A stretch of 46,916 nucleotides of DNA from Helicobacter muridarum (GTDB lineage: Bacteria; Campylobacterota; Campylobacteria; Campylobacterales; Helicobacteraceae), in the NCBI RefSeq assembly GCF_000765805.2, contig NZ_JRPD02000015.1, positions 1-46,916 of the forward strand, in the 5' to 3' direction. Shown here one piece after another: positions 7,948 to 17,864 of the stretch. The notes below the pieces were generated by a model. It had not been told where the DNA came from. It ran no database searches and saw nothing but the letters and a program-made list of their open reading frames with translations. The stretch's first letter is position 1; each line of letters opens with the position of its first letter. The position numbers and the translations under genes are program-made.

Positions 7948-10287
7948 TTAAAATAAATAACTAAATACCCCGTTAACACCATAATAATATATATTGGTAT
8001 CATCATTTATAGTAGTTTTAAATATTCCTTCAATCCCAAGACTTATATTATTGTTTATATCAAATCTACCTCCAATAACAACTCCTATTCTAGAGGTATA
8101 TGGTGAGCTAAAGCTAATTCTTTCGCCATTTTGAAATATTAAGTGAAAATCCTGTGTGCTAAATAAAAAATGCTCATAGTCTAATCCAAAGGTTATATAC
8201 TTATTAGAACCTAATCTCCAATTAGCTCCTGAACCTATGGCAATACTCATATAATAAGCATTATATTGTGGAACACTTATGCTTTGCGCTATATTATTAT
8301 TACTTGGATTCGCATTCTCACTAAAGCCAGATATTATATTGTAGCTTTGTATAAGTTTTACCCTTGGGCTTATAGATAGAACCCCCATTTCTATGCGATA
8401 AGCAGTTGTTAAGTCAAGGCTAAATTGATGAACTCCATAGTTTGAGCCAAAGCTTTGCGTAGGAGAGTTTAATTTCACATTGCGATTAGAATCAATTAGT
8501 GAAACAAAATATCCAAGTCCTATATCAAGCTCTAGTTTGCCATCAGTTAGAAAGTATGTTTTGGCATTGGCATTTAATCCAATACTATGGCTTTGAGCAA
8601 GAAACTCAGAATCTAATAACACAAAATCATTTTTTGCTCCCTGCATGCTACCATACATATATGCGATATTAGAATATAAAATTATATTACCTAATCTATA
8701 ACCAAATCCAGCTTTTATACCTCCAAAGCCTCCGACTAAAGAGCCTGCTACACCTCCTCCAATAGCATTTACATCAGATATAAATGAGCTAGTTGCACTT
8801 TGTAGGACAATGGTAGGATCGAATTTAGTATTGCTTTTTATAGTGTCAATAAGGCTAAATGGAGTTAATAAAAATTGTGATTGCAAGTTTTTGTTAAATT
8901 CTTTTATATCTTTTGCAATATTTATTCTAGTTGCACCCTGCAATGTATATATTCTATCTCCAAAGCTACTTAGGATAGCTTGGGAATTAGCATTCAAAGA
9001 TGACTTGAAAGACTTTATAGCTTGTTCATTGATGCTTAATGTCACAGAGCCATTCCATTGGTTATTGTTATTCGAGCCTAAGCTAGTAGATGCAAATTCA
9101 GTGTTGCCGTTATTTAGTTGCACATGCGTTCCAATGGTTATATTTCCAGATAGATTGCCATTTATTATCTGATGTGTGCCAGCTTTTGCACCTGCAATGT
9201 CAATAATAATTGAGGCATTTTGAGAATTTTCATTATTAAGTGCGCCTGTGAATTTACCTACATCATCGTTGTATGCGCCAAATATAATACTGCTACCTAT
9301 TTTATTGGTAAGATTGTTTGCAGTAAGAGTTGCTCCGTAGATTCCAATAGAGGAATTGCGTGCATTTGAAATACCTCCACCATTAAGTAAATCTCCTCCT
9401 TGAGAGGATATGATATTTCCCATTACATTCATACTACCACCATATAGTGTTATATTTCCACCACCACCAAATTGAGGATCAAAGACATTGAATCCACCAA
9501 ATATTGATCCTGTTGTATCTACCTTTGCTTGTCCTCCATTGTAAAGATTCCCGTTTATGGTAATTGTCCCGTTTATATTTGTCATATTTGAGATGCCATT
9601 AGTAGAGATATTTATTTGGCTACCAATGTTATAAACTTCTCCTGTAAGTTTAAGATTACCTCTATTGTTTAGCTCACCTTGCAATCTAATTGTGATAGCT
9701 TGTGCTTCTAATGTAGATTGATTGGCAATATTTCCAACTCCATCGTGAATGAAAAATGTAGCATTGGTAAATTTTACATTAGAATTATGGTTTAGTGTTA
9801 GTCTTGTGCTTTTGCTAAATCTAACTTTAGATTCTCCTCCATAATCGCTAGATTGAGCATTGATCCTGTTTCCACTTGAAAAAACATGTAAGCTAGTTCC
9901 ACTACCAACACTAATACTACCTGTTTCTAACGATAGTGTATGTACATTAGATATTGTTGCACTAATATTGCCATTTACGCTAATTCCACCAAGATAATAT
10001 GTAACACCATTAACATTTGTAGGGCTTTTTACTTGCAATGAATATATGGAATTGTTGCTTCCACTAATGTTAAGGCTAGGATTTCTTCCAGATCCTATTG
10101 TTGTCATATCCCCATTGCCCGGGCTTGCAGTAACTGTATCTTGAACATTACCATTTACAAATATAGATTGTGGCATGTTGTAGTATGTGTAATCCGTGCC
10201 AAATAGTGGGCATATTAATGCAAGTCCGACTATAAAATGATTTAATATACTAGTATGCAAACGCGTCATATATTTTTGCTTTATCAT
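7948..10287 (-). CDS. Autotransporter with C-terminal beta-barrel
   Basis: Predicted type V secreted surface protein of 779 residues. A signal peptide covers about the first 30 residues (hydrophobic core after MTRLHTS, cleavage near FGTDY). Residues about 30-460 are rich in Gly, Asn, Ser and Thr with repeated short beta-helix-like segments (NGTITINGNLYN, NISGNNS-type), the passenger. Residues about 500-779 form the translocator barrel and end GVFSYLF with terminal Phe. A GG-rich stretch (GGGVAGSLVGGFGGIKAGF) starts the barrel region. ATG at 10287 follows GAGGAGG. Helicobacter genomes carry several such proteins. No catalytic motif or VacA toxin signature was recognised. The passenger is short for the class. 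Confidence 0.85.
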   Translation of the reverse strand: MIKQKYMTRLHTSILNHFIVGLALICPLFGTDYTYYNMPQSIFVNGNVQDTVTASPGNGDMTTIGSGRNPSLNISGSNNSIYSLQVKSPTNVNGVTYYLGGISVNGNISATISNVHTLSLETGSISVGSGTSLHVFSSGNRINAQSSDYGGESKVRFSKSTRLTLNHNSNVKFTNATFFIHDGVGNIANQSTLEAQAITIRLQGELNNRGNLKLTGEVYNIGSQINISTNGISNMTNINGTITINGNLYNGGQAKVDTTGSIFGGFNVFDPQFGGGGNITLYGGSMNVMGNIISSQGGDLLNGGGISNARNSSIGIYGATLTANNLTNKIGSSIIFGAYNDDVGKFTGALNNENSQNASIIIDIAGAKAGTHQIINGNLSGNITIGTHVQLNNGNTEFASTSLGSNNNNQWNGSVTLSINEQAIKSFKSSLNANSQAILSSFGDRIYTLQGATRINIAKDIKEFNKNLQSQFLLTPFSLIDTIKSNTKFDPTIVLQSATSSFISDVNAIGGGVAGSLVGGFGGIKAGFGYRLGNIILYSNIAYMYGSMQGAKNDFVLLDSEFLAQSHSIGLNANAKTYFLTDGKLELDIGLGYFVSLIDSNRNVKLNSPTQSFGSNYGVHQFSLDLTTAYRIEMGVLSISPRVKLIQSYNIISGFSENANPSNNNIAQSISVPQYNAYYMSIAIGSGANWRLGSNKYITFGLDYEHFLFSTQDFHLIFQNGERISFSSPYTSRIGVVIGGRFDINNNISLGIEGIFKTTINDDTNIYYYGVNGVFSYLF

Positions 10288-10600
10288 ATATGCCTCCTCG
10301 CATTTTTTGCTTTATTATTGTATCCACATATGTTAAGTATATTTGACATATTAAGGAAATTAATTATTAAGTCATATTATTAATGATAATCTTGTAAGCA
10401 AATGATACATTCTTAACAAAACACTAGATTCAATGTCTTTATCTTTTTTATAATATTTTTCTTGTATATTTATAATTGCCATGTTTATTTTGAATTTATA
10501 ATATTTATTTAAATCCTTGATGGGCATGAAAGATATTGCTATTAATATTTTTACTTATTTATATCTAGAAACAATAATACTTATTTGTTAGTTTGAGATG
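10288..10600. other. Intergenic region upstream of the autotransporter
   Basis: About 313 very AT-rich bases between the glmS 3' end and the autotransporter start. I see no gene. A possible minus-strand -10 (TACAAT) lies at 10317-10322, about 30 bases before the start codon, with weak support. Confidence 0.5.
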
Positions 10601-12514
10601 TTATTCCACAGTAACACTTTTGGCTAAATTTCTTGGCATATCTACATCATTGTTTAGACGAATGGCAATTTCTAGTGCTAGTAGTTGTAATATCACCATC
10701 ATAGAAAAAAATTCCTCCATATAGCTATCAAACTCTGGAATCTTTACCATATCATCGGCTAGCTCAAACTCAATAGGGCTAATTGCGCATACAATAGAAT
10801 CTCTAGCAATAAGTTCCTCTACATTGCTTCTATTTTTCTCATACAATAGGTTCTTAGGCATAAGTGCTAATGTGAATAGCTCGCTATCAGCAAGGGCTAT
10901 TGGTCCATGTTTCATTTCTCCACTAGCATATCCTTCTGCATGTAGATAACTGATTTCTTTTAGCTTTAATGCGCCCTCTAGTGCTAGCGGATAGAAAATA
11001 TCTCGCCCAATAAAAAAGAATCCATGCCCATGCAAATATCTCTTAGATAATCTTTTGATTTTTTCATGTAAAAAAGGCATTATTTTAGTTGCTTTTATGG
11101 CGTTTAGCATAGCCTTTGTTTCACTATCTATACCTATTTGATCAACTTTGCCCCTCTTTTGTCCAAGTAAAACAGCAAATACCCATAGAACCATTACTTG
11201 TGTTGCAAAAGCTTTTGTGCTTGCTACTCCCTTTTCTATCCCTGCACGAGTAAGCAAACAATAATCAGCCAAACGCACCATAGAGCTGTTATCTACATTG
11301 CATATTGCAAGTGTTACTAGCCCTTTCTCCTTTGCTAATTTTAGTGCTTGCAATGTGTCTGCAGTCTCACCGCTTTGAGATATTACTATGAATAGCTCAT
11401 CTTTTTCCAACATAGGTTTTGCATATCTAAATTCGCTTGCAATGTGAGTTGTAGTTCGGATTGCTGCTTTTCTCTCTAATAGATATTTACCTACTAGGGC
11501 ACTGTGATAGCTAGTTCCGCAGGCACAAATGGCTATGCTTTTAAAATGTGAAAAAAAATTCGAATCTAATTCGTCTAGTTCTATTCTGCCTTGACTTACT
11601 CTACCCATTAATGTTTCAAATAGAACTTTTTCTTGCTCATAGATTTCCTTTTCCATGAAGTATCGGTAACCATCTTTCTGGGCATAGGCTTTTTGCATAT
11701 AGAAGGGCTTTAATCGTTTTATAAGATTCTCATCAATATTATTTAAGCAGATGCTACCTATTTCCCCATCATCTAAATATAGCACATAGTCAATAAATCC
11801 TATTAGTGCTGCATCACTGCTAGCAAGGAATATGGAGCTAATTTTGCCATTAGTAGATAATGATTTTTTGTTTATATTTTGGTTTGTATTAGAATTATTA
11901 CAATCTTGATTTTTATTTACATTATTTTCTTCGATTTGGTTTTCAATGTAGTCTTGCTCTTGGTATTTAACTCCAATTAATAAAGGTGAATGTTGTTTAG
12001 CATAGAAGATTCTATCTGGTTGCATTGTTGTAATAAGAAGTATGGAGTATGCTCCTTGTAGTCTTTTTATAGTTTCCTTAAATGCTTTTTCAGGACTAAG
12101 TTTTGCTGAATATACTTCAAATAGATGAATTATTACTTCTGTATCAGTTTGGCTAGAGAATGTGATATTTTTTTGTTCTAGCTCTACTCTAAGCTCTTTG
12201 TAGTTTTCTATGATTCCATTATGAATTACTGCGCTCTTATCTGTGCTATGTGGGTGTGCATTTGCTTCACTAGGCTTACCATGTGTAGCCCATCTTGTAT
12301 GACCAATGCCTATACCATGTCCACAAAACTTAGAATCCTTTAGCAATGCTTCTAGATTTTTAAGCTTGCCTAACACTCGGAAAGTCTGAAGTTTTGAATC
12401 TTGCAAAACAGCCATACCTGCACTATCATAACCTCTATATTCTAGCTCTTTTAATCCGCTAAGAATAATTTCTTTTTTATCCTTATCTCCAATATAGCCT
12501 ACAATCCCACACAT
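10601..12514 (-). CDS. glmS: Glutamine--fructose-6-phosphate aminotransferase (isomerizing)
   Basis: Makes glucosamine-6-phosphate from fructose-6-phosphate and glutamine, the entry step to UDP-GlcNAc for peptidoglycan and LPS. MCGIVGYIG gives the N-terminal nucleophile Cys2 of the glutaminase domain, and the GHTRWATHG and HNGIIENY motifs follow. Two SIS domains bind the sugar (ACGTSYHS, SQSGETADT and the C-terminal half), and the protein ends NLAKSVTVE as usual. The length of 637 residues is longer than typical because of an Asn-rich insert of about 40 residues (about 185-224). ATG at 12514 follows AAGGAGAG. It is downstream of two envelope genes with a 22-base gap, so probably in the same operon. 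Confidence 0.97.
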   Translation of the reverse strand: MCGIVGYIGDKDKKEIILSGLKELEYRGYDSAGMAVLQDSKLQTFRVLGKLKNLEALLKDSKFCGHGIGIGHTRWATHGKPSEANAHPHSTDKSAVIHNGIIENYKELRVELEQKNITFSSQTDTEVIIHLFEVYSAKLSPEKAFKETIKRLQGAYSILLITTMQPDRIFYAKQHSPLLIGVKYQEQDYIENQIEENNVNKNQDCNNSNTNQNINKKSLSTNGKISSIFLASSDAALIGFIDYVLYLDDGEIGSICLNNIDENLIKRLKPFYMQKAYAQKDGYRYFMEKEIYEQEKVLFETLMGRVSQGRIELDELDSNFFSHFKSIAICACGTSYHSALVGKYLLERKAAIRTTTHIASEFRYAKPMLEKDELFIVISQSGETADTLQALKLAKEKGLVTLAICNVDNSSMVRLADYCLLTRAGIEKGVASTKAFATQVMVLWVFAVLLGQKRGKVDQIGIDSETKAMLNAIKATKIMPFLHEKIKRLSKRYLHGHGFFFIGRDIFYPLALEGALKLKEISYLHAEGYASGEMKHGPIALADSELFTLALMPKNLLYEKNRSNVEELIARDSIVCAISPIEFELADDMVKIPEFDSYMEEFFSMMVILQLLALEIAIRLNNDVDMPRNLAKSVTVE

Positions 12515-12536
12515 AATCTCTCCTTAACCTATTAAG

Positions 12537-13406
12537 TTATTTAGGGTTAAAAATAATTTTGATTCCATTGCTTAATCTAGCTGGATTGTAATTATCTGTT
12601 ATCATTAAAAATAGTATATTTGAATTTGTATTTATTACTTGCTTTTGTTTCATCTCTTTTTGCATAATTGCATTTAGCAAGTTCATATTATTATCAAATA
12701 TTAGAATCTTTGGGTTCCATTTCTCTTCGTTGTTTAGCATTATTTCTAGTATTCCAGCACTATCAACAATTATCCAATATTTACCACTTACTTGATTTAG
12801 CTCTATCTCACCATCTTTTATCTGCTGAGCATTTGTAATTTTAGGCTGCTCAAGTCGTATATCATATATCCAATGAAGTTCTGAATCCTTGCTAACATCA
12901 ATTACATTGTATCCTCTACTTTGGATATTGCTAATTATCACTGTAGGATCTATTTGAGATTCTGAATTAAGTGTATAACTAACCGATATTACATCATTAT
13001 TTTTCTTTGCATTTGTTACATAAAAGTAGGAATATCCCATATTTGTTAATAGGTTGCTTGTTGCGTATGCAAGGAATATAAAGCTAGGCTCAAAATCTGT
13101 GCGATTTTTTTCATTAACTCTAAATGATATTTTTATATTGCTTGGCTTATTTAGCTTTAGTGCTAGTAAGCCATTGTTTTTTAGGTTATTAAGGATTTTA
13201 ATTACATCAACATTACCGTTCTTATAAAAAGCACTTTCATTTTTGAATAGTTTTTGTATAAATTTAGCGTTGGTTTGATAGGTCTTTGGTTGAATGTATT
13301 CCTTGATCTTTGTATGTAAATCGTAATTTTCTCCCCAAAGTAATAAACAGTTGCAGGAAAAAAGCAAAAATGTTAGGATATTGAAATATCCAAATCTGCA
13401 TATCAT
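12537..13406 (-). CDS. Exported protein of unknown function
   Basis: 289 residues with an N-terminal signal-like hydrophobic segment (ILTFLLFSCNCLLLW). A lipobox is not clear, so it is either periplasmic after signal cleavage or anchored by that segment. The rest has mixed alpha/beta character with no motif I recognise. Its ATG shares one base with the stop of the upstream gene (TAATG), so translation is coupled to the RodZ-like gene. The pairing of a RodZ-like cytoplasmic/membrane protein and an exported partner suggests a joint envelope role, but this is inference only. glmS follows after 22 bases. Confidence 0.65.
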   Translation of the reverse strand: MICRFGYFNILTFLLFSCNCLLLWGENYDLHTKIKEYIQPKTYQTNAKFIQKLFKNESAFYKNGNVDVIKILNNLKNNGLLALKLNKPSNIKISFRVNEKNRTDFEPSFIFLAYATSNLLTNMGYSYFYVTNAKKNNDVISVSYTLNSESQIDPTVIISNIQSRGYNVIDVSKDSELHWIYDIRLEQPKITNAQQIKDGEIELNQVSGKYWIIVDSAGILEIMLNNEEKWNPKILIFDNNMNLLNAIMQKEMKQKQVINTNSNILFLMITDNYNPARLSNGIKIIFNPK

Positions 13407-14500
13407 TAGATTGCCTTTTTCTTCATTGAGTTATATTCTTTTTGAGATATTTCCTTCAATCCAAAATTTTTACTATATAGCATATATGTAACTGAGCCTT
13501 TATTAAAGCTATAATCTTCTCCATTTATATTAAATGTAAGTATCATATTTCCAAAGTGAAATATGATATCACCTTTTGTTTGAATGCTAAATGAAGTTTT
13601 GGTGTATTTTTCACCATTCTGTTTGGTATCAAGATCCACCCATGCAAACCACACGTCTGTTTTGGGTATTATAGTGAGAGTGCTTTCTAATCCATTTGTA
13701 TTTGCTGTTTGTGCTAATTCTTCTGATTTCTCGCTTTTTGATGTTTCTGTTTGATTTTTATCAGTTTTATTGTCCATTATATTTTCAGGTTGTGCTTTAT
13801 TAGAGTTTTCATTTAATTCTCTATCAAGAAGCGCGTCTTCTAAGAGAATTCTTGGATACAAATCTCTTTTGCTTGGTATTATCTCTTCTGCTTGTTCTAT
13901 GATTACCTCTTTGTTAGTTGTATCGTTATTCATATTATATATTATAGTGATAATAATTAGTAGTATTACCAATGTTAGAATGAATGCAAATACTATGATT
14001 TTTTTTGTTCTATTATCCTTATTGCTATGCAATCTTACTGAAGGTTTGCTAGGAATATATGATTTTTTTGTTTTTATGATTGGCCTGCTTTGTTTTTCAT
14101 TGACTTTAGGTGAATCTTTTGGAGTAATTTCATGTGTATCTATATCGTTTTTAGGTTCCTTTGTTTTATTACTATATGTTTTATGTTTTGTATTTGTGCT
14201 TATTTCTATATCTTTTATATCTTTCGTGTCTTGCGTTGAGCTCGGACTTACTTTAGATTCTACTTTTTTAGGAATTGCATTTAGATTGTTGTATTTTTGA
14301 TATTGTTCATATTCTTCGATCCAGCTTTTTAAATTGAGGTTTAGCTCTCTCTCTAGAATTTTAATAAAGCCATGCGCCCGTATATGATGTATATTTGCAA
14401 AGTTTTTATTTATAATATCTTGTAGCTTTGATACTGTTATGCGAGTTTTACTGTGAAGCTCCTGTATATCCATTTCTTTCAGTTTATCAAAATCTTGCAT
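13406..14500 (-). CDS. RodZ-like membrane protein (N-terminal HTH, single TM)
   Basis: 364 residues with the architecture of RodZ. Residues 1-66 form an HTH-like region with the late gFIKILERELNLNLKSW helix. A long polar, Lys/Ser/Thr-rich linker (about 70-165) follows. One transmembrane helix is at 168-189, preceded by basic residues and with the N-terminus inside. A second polar linker leads to a C-terminal beta-rich domain (about 280-360, DVWFAWVDLD...SFSIQTKGDIIFHF) that resembles the periplasmic domain of RodZ-type proteins. In other bacteria RodZ links MreB to the cell wall machinery. The sequence alone does not prove that role here. It sits 15 bases after rlmB and overlaps the next gene by one base. 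Confidence 0.6.
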   Translation of the reverse strand: MQDFDKLKEMDIQELHSKTRITVSKLQDIINKNFANIHHIRAHGFIKILERELNLNLKSWIEEYEQYQKYNNLNAIPKKVESKVSPSSTQDTKDIKDIEISTNTKHKTYSNKTKEPKNDIDTHEITPKDSPKVNEKQSRPIIKTKKSYIPSKPSVRLHSNKDNRTKKIIVFAFILTLVILLIIITIIYNMNNDTTNKEVIIEQAEEIIPSKRDLYPRILLEDALLDRELNENSNKAQPENIMDNKTDKNQTETSKSEKSEELAQTANTNGLESTLTIIPKTDVWFAWVDLDTKQNGEKYTKTSFSIQTKGDIIFHFGNMILTFNINGEDYSFNKGSVTYMLYSKNFGLKEISQKEYNSMKKKAI

Positions 14501-14515
14501 TCCATTCCTTAGTCC

Positions 14516-15220
14516 TTAAAATCTCTGCTGCTGTATCCGATCAATCAAGATTCCAGTAGCTACACTCGCATTTAGTGAATCAAAATTGTTCATTTCAATA
14601 TGTATGATTTTATCTAATTTTTTCAGTATTTTTTGTTTTAATCCTATATCTTCTCTACCTATAAATAAAGCCCACTTTTTTGTATTATTAAGTGATTTGT
14701 TTACATGCCACGCATCGCGCTGCATTCCAGCCCCTATTAAGCAGAATTCTTGATTTTTAAGTTGATTTGCTACCTCAAGACTAGATTCCATTGTGCAAAA
14801 TGGTAGTGTTAATAATGCGCCGCTACTAGCACGAAATATTCCTTCTATAGCGTTTATTTTAAGATATTCCCTATCGCATAAAATCACTGCACCAATATTT
14901 AAGCAACGACATGTTCTAACAATCGAACCTATATTGCCTACATCAGTTAACCCACATAGAACGAGTATGGAATCTAGTCCTAGCACACTCTTTATATCTG
15001 CTGTATTTATGTCGTCTATTTTGGCAATTATGCCTTGATGATTACCGCCTCTAGATAGTGATTGCGCCTTTTTATTGTCAACGCGAATGATCTTTATATA
15101 ATTCTTTCTAATTTCTTTTATTAATGACTCATCAATTTCTTTTGATAGATATACTTCTTGTATCTGTTTAGGAGAATTTGCAAGAACATATTTAAAGCAT
15201 TGACTTCCAAAAATTATCAT
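14516..15220 (-). CDS. rlmB: TrmH/SpoU-family RNA 2'-O-methyltransferase, RlmB-like
   Basis: SAM-dependent 2'-O-methyltransferase of the SPOUT class, most likely for 23S rRNA Gly2251 (E. coli numbering of the guanosine). The N-terminal substrate-binding part ends in the SRGGNHQGIIAKID segment at 55-68. The knotted domain carries motif 1 (NIGSIVRT, N96 and R102), motif 2 (FIGREDIGL, G188 and E190) and motif 3 (IEMNNFDSLNASVATGIL, 208-225). The motif 3 Pro is replaced by Glu. The length of 234 residues is typical. The start ATG at 15220 follows AAGG. It is the first gene of the minus-strand group rlmB, RodZ-like, exported protein, glmS. Confidence 0.88.
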   Translation of the reverse strand: MIIFGSQCFKYVLANSPKQIQEVYLSKEIDESLIKEIRKNYIKIIRVDNKKAQSLSRGGNHQGIIAKIDDINTADIKSVLGLDSILVLCGLTDVGNIGSIVRTCRCLNIGAVILCDREYLKINAIEGIFRASSGALLTLPFCTMESSLEVANQLKNQEFCLIGAGMQRDAWHVNKSLNNTKKWALFIGREDIGLKQKILKKLDKIIHIEMNNFDSLNASVATGILIDRIQQQRF

Positions 15221-15308
15221 TATAAACCTTATTATTTATAAATATTAATTGGGACGGAATATAAAGTTACTAAAGCCCCAAGTCAATAATAACCCAACCT
15301 AATCATTG

Positions 15309-16715
15309 TTATTTAGAAGAATTGGTAACTACGCTAAATGTTAAATTGGCAATTTCAGAGTGAGATAATATAAATTCGTTTAGTGTTTTTAAATCTAGAT
15401 TTTTAATATTTTCTATGAATTCGTCCTTATAGTTAATTGGTAATCCATTATAATAGTTCATAAATTTAGCCTGCAGTCTCTGACTTAGTGTTTCTTCTTT
15501 TAGCGGTCTGCTGCCAATGATGAATTGTTTTGCAGAGTCTAATTCTTCTTGAGTTGCACCGTTTCTTATAAAATCCCTAATAATTTCTTGTGTTAACTTT
15601 ATTGTTTCATCTTGTTTATCAAGGGCTGTTTGTATATGTCCAAAAAATGAAGTTTGAATCCTAGATAGATTTGGATACATGTATGCAGAATATGCTAGAC
15701 CTCTTTTAACACGTATTTCCTCCATTAGCCTTGAGCCAAATCCAGAGCTACCAAGTATAAATCCAGCCACTTGTGCTTTATAACCATCGTTTCTAAGGTT
15801 TGTGATGTTAAGCGGGCTTGCAAAATATATGAAAGCTTGTTGTGTATCTTTTTTTAGAGTTTTTAATGTTGATGTTTTAACTTTATAACTTGGAATGTCT
15901 ATCTTATGTCCTTTTGGTAGAGAGTCAAATAAGGGTAGTAATTTTTGAAGGCTTGATTGTAAGTTTAAATCCCCACCAACAACAATAATTGCCCTACTTA
16001 TTGTTATATTTTCTTGTAAGTATGATTTAATATCTTTTAGTGTTATGGATTCAATTTCGCTAGATTTATTTCCTAATGCAGGATATGCTAAAGGAGTATT
16101 TGCAAATATATTCTGATTTAACAAAGTAGCTGCTTGATAATCAAAGTCAGTTTGCTTGCTCATTAGTGCTGCTTGGAGTTTATCTTTTACTTGTTTTAGT
16201 GTAGATTCTGTAAGATTTGGATCATTTAGCAAATTATAAAGTTGTTCATATGCAAAGTCTTCATACTCCTTTAAGAAGTTAACCTCAATGGTCAATGAAG
16301 ATTGTCCAACTTGTGAATCAATTTCTACTGCCTTACTCTCAAGCAAGTCTGCAAAGCCTATATTGCCTAACTTTTTTGTTCCATGGTTAAGCATTGTGCT
16401 AGTAACTTTTGCTAAAGGTTTTTGGGTTGGATTAAATATATTGCCTCCACCAATGAATACAAGTTGCAAATTTCCAACAGGCAAGAATGGTGAAATATCG
16501 CTAATAATAGGGATCTTCACATCATCAATTAGCAAAAAATCCATTTCATCTTCTTTTAGAATTTTAACATCTCTAGTAGTTGGAGCTATGCTAGCATTTT
16601 GTGATGTTTTATTTTGACTAGATATGCTTGTTGCTCTTTTTTTATTGCCTGTTTGTGCCATACCCACTCCTAATAGCCCTAAAATTATCAAAAATCCAAA
16701 TATATGTTGCAACAC
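15309..16715 (-). CDS. M16-family peptidase-like protein lacking the zinc motif
   Basis: About 468 residues with the two-domain fold of M16 (insulinase/PqqF-type) proteins. A short hydrophobic export segment at the N-terminus is followed by domain 1 and by a C-terminal domain with the conserved GFGSRLMEEIRVKRGLAYSA stretch (Arg-Tyr pair). The N-terminal site where active members have HxxEH reads LNHGTKKLGNIGFADLLESKAV, without that motif, so the protein is probably the non-catalytic partner. I chose the GTG at 16715, which has GAGGA eight bases upstream and fits a -10 at 16758-16763. A GTG at 16739 in the same frame would give 476 residues but has no site. A catalytic partner is not in the window. 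Confidence 0.8.
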   Translation of the reverse strand: MLQHIFGFLIILGLLGVGMAQTGNKKRATSISSQNKTSQNASIAPTTRDVKILKEDEMDFLLIDDVKIPIISDISPFLPVGNLQLVFIGGGNIFNPTQKPLAKVTSTMLNHGTKKLGNIGFADLLESKAVEIDSQVGQSSLTIEVNFLKEYEDFAYEQLYNLLNDPNLTESTLKQVKDKLQAALMSKQTDFDYQAATLLNQNIFANTPLAYPALGNKSSEIESITLKDIKSYLQENITISRAIIVVGGDLNLQSSLQKLLPLFDSLPKGHKIDIPSYKVKTSTLKTLKKDTQQAFIYFASPLNITNLRNDGYKAQVAGFILGSSGFGSRLMEEIRVKRGLAYSAYMYPNLSRIQTSFFGHIQTALDKQDETIKLTQEIIRDFIRNGATQEELDSAKQFIIGSRPLKEETLSQRLQAKFMNYYNGLPINYKDEFIENIKNLDLKTLNEFILSHSEIANLTFSVVTNSSK

Positions 16716-16757
16716 CCACTTTATCCTCGCAGTAATCACAAAAATTTAAAAATCAGA

Positions 16758-16763
16758 ATTATA
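16758..16763 (-). promoter_or_regulatory. -10 promoter element of the M16-like gene
   Basis: Minus-strand TATAAT. Transcription would start near 16751, leaving a leader that favours the GTG at 16715 over 16739. Confidence 0.45.
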
Positions 16764-16878
16764 TCATAATCTCTATTAAGGCTATAATGAAATGAATGTA
16801 AGTATTAGGAAAAATTAAGTATAGTTTTGTTTATAATTTTCTAATTGTTTGATTTTAGCCTAAATAAAAAGGAATATT

Positions 16879-17853
16879 ATGCAACATTTCATCGGCTTTT
16901 CTAATATATATGTTATTGGTAGCAAATTTTTTTCTGTTATTTGCTCCATTTCCATGCTATTTTTTTCGTTATTTTATTTTGCTTTTGGATCTGGTGCCAA
17001 AGAATTAGCAGAATCTTTTGTTACCTCTCTATTAGAGAATCCAAAAGATTATTTTTGCGATGGTAATCGTTCTAAGGCTACATGTAATGCTAAAATCATA
17101 AAATTGGATAAGAACATAAAGCTTAGAAATGTTATACTTGATGTTGTTGTAAATAATAAAAATTCATCTTGGTCTTTCAAGGGAGACATAGATATATCAG
17201 ATGCCGGTCTTGAACCAATAAAAAAAGTATTCCTACCAAATAAATTTGATTGTAATCATAAATATAATTTAAAAAATATAATACTTTCTTCAGATGATAA
17301 ATGCAATATAAGTTCATCTACATATGATTTAACTCTTCATAGCTTAGCGGATACTCAATCAGATGTTTTTCGTTCCAAGAATATAGATGATGCAATTCAG
17401 GATTCTGTAGCTATGTTTGAAGGAATCGATCAAAATCAAGATCTAGAGGCAGTTTTATCTAAATTTAAATTTAATCATAAGCAACTAGTTATAAATCTTA
17501 AAGGATCACAACTAGGAGATTCTGTGTTTAAAGCAATGAAGGCTAACGACTCATCTTTAACAAAAGAAGTGTATGATTCAACCATTGCATTAGGTGTTGC
17601 TATGATCCCATCTTATTTATCTCAATTGCCAAACATTACCCCAGCTACATCATCCAGTCTTTCAAAGGTTGCAGGATCTATAGCAGATATCATCACTTCA
17701 AGAAAAGAATCCGCAAAAATAACCTTAAAAAGAAAGTCAAATACACCAGTTAGCCTTTCTTTGTTGATTGATTTTATTGATAATTTAGATTCAGATCGCG
17801 GAGATGCTTTTTTATTTATTAATGACTATGATATTACTTCTATATCAGAATAA
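16879..17853 (+). CDS. Exported protein of unknown function
   Basis: 324 residues. It starts with an unusually long hydrophobic N-terminal segment (about 10-40), probably a signal peptide or anchor cut near FGSGAKE. The remainder is rich in Asp, Asn, Ser and Lys, contains four Cys in the first 150 residues (two near 60-70, [10 protein letters not shown]), and has no catalytic motif I recognise. Good start: AAAAAGGAATATTATG. TATAAT boxes at 16783-16788 and 16832-16837 could both serve it. Its stop shares a base with an ATG upstream of hisS, so the two are probably one transcript. The function is unknown. Confidence 0.7.
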   Translation: MQHFIGFSNIYVIGSKFFSVICSISMLFFSLFYFAFGSGAKELAESFVTSLLENPKDYFCDGNRSKATCNAKIIKLDKNIKLRNVILDVVVNNKNSSWSFKGDIDISDAGLEPIKKVFLPNKFDCNHKYNLKNIILSSDDKCNISSSTYDLTLHSLADTQSDVFRSKNIDDAIQDSVAMFEGIDQNQDLEAVLSKFKFNHKQLVINLKGSQLGDSVFKAMKANDSSLTKEVYDSTIALGVAMIPSYLSQLPNITPATSSSLSKVAGSIADIITSRKESAKITLKRKSNTPVSLSLLIDFIDNLDSDRGDAFLFINDYDITSISE

Positions 17854-17864
17854 TGGTGATTATT

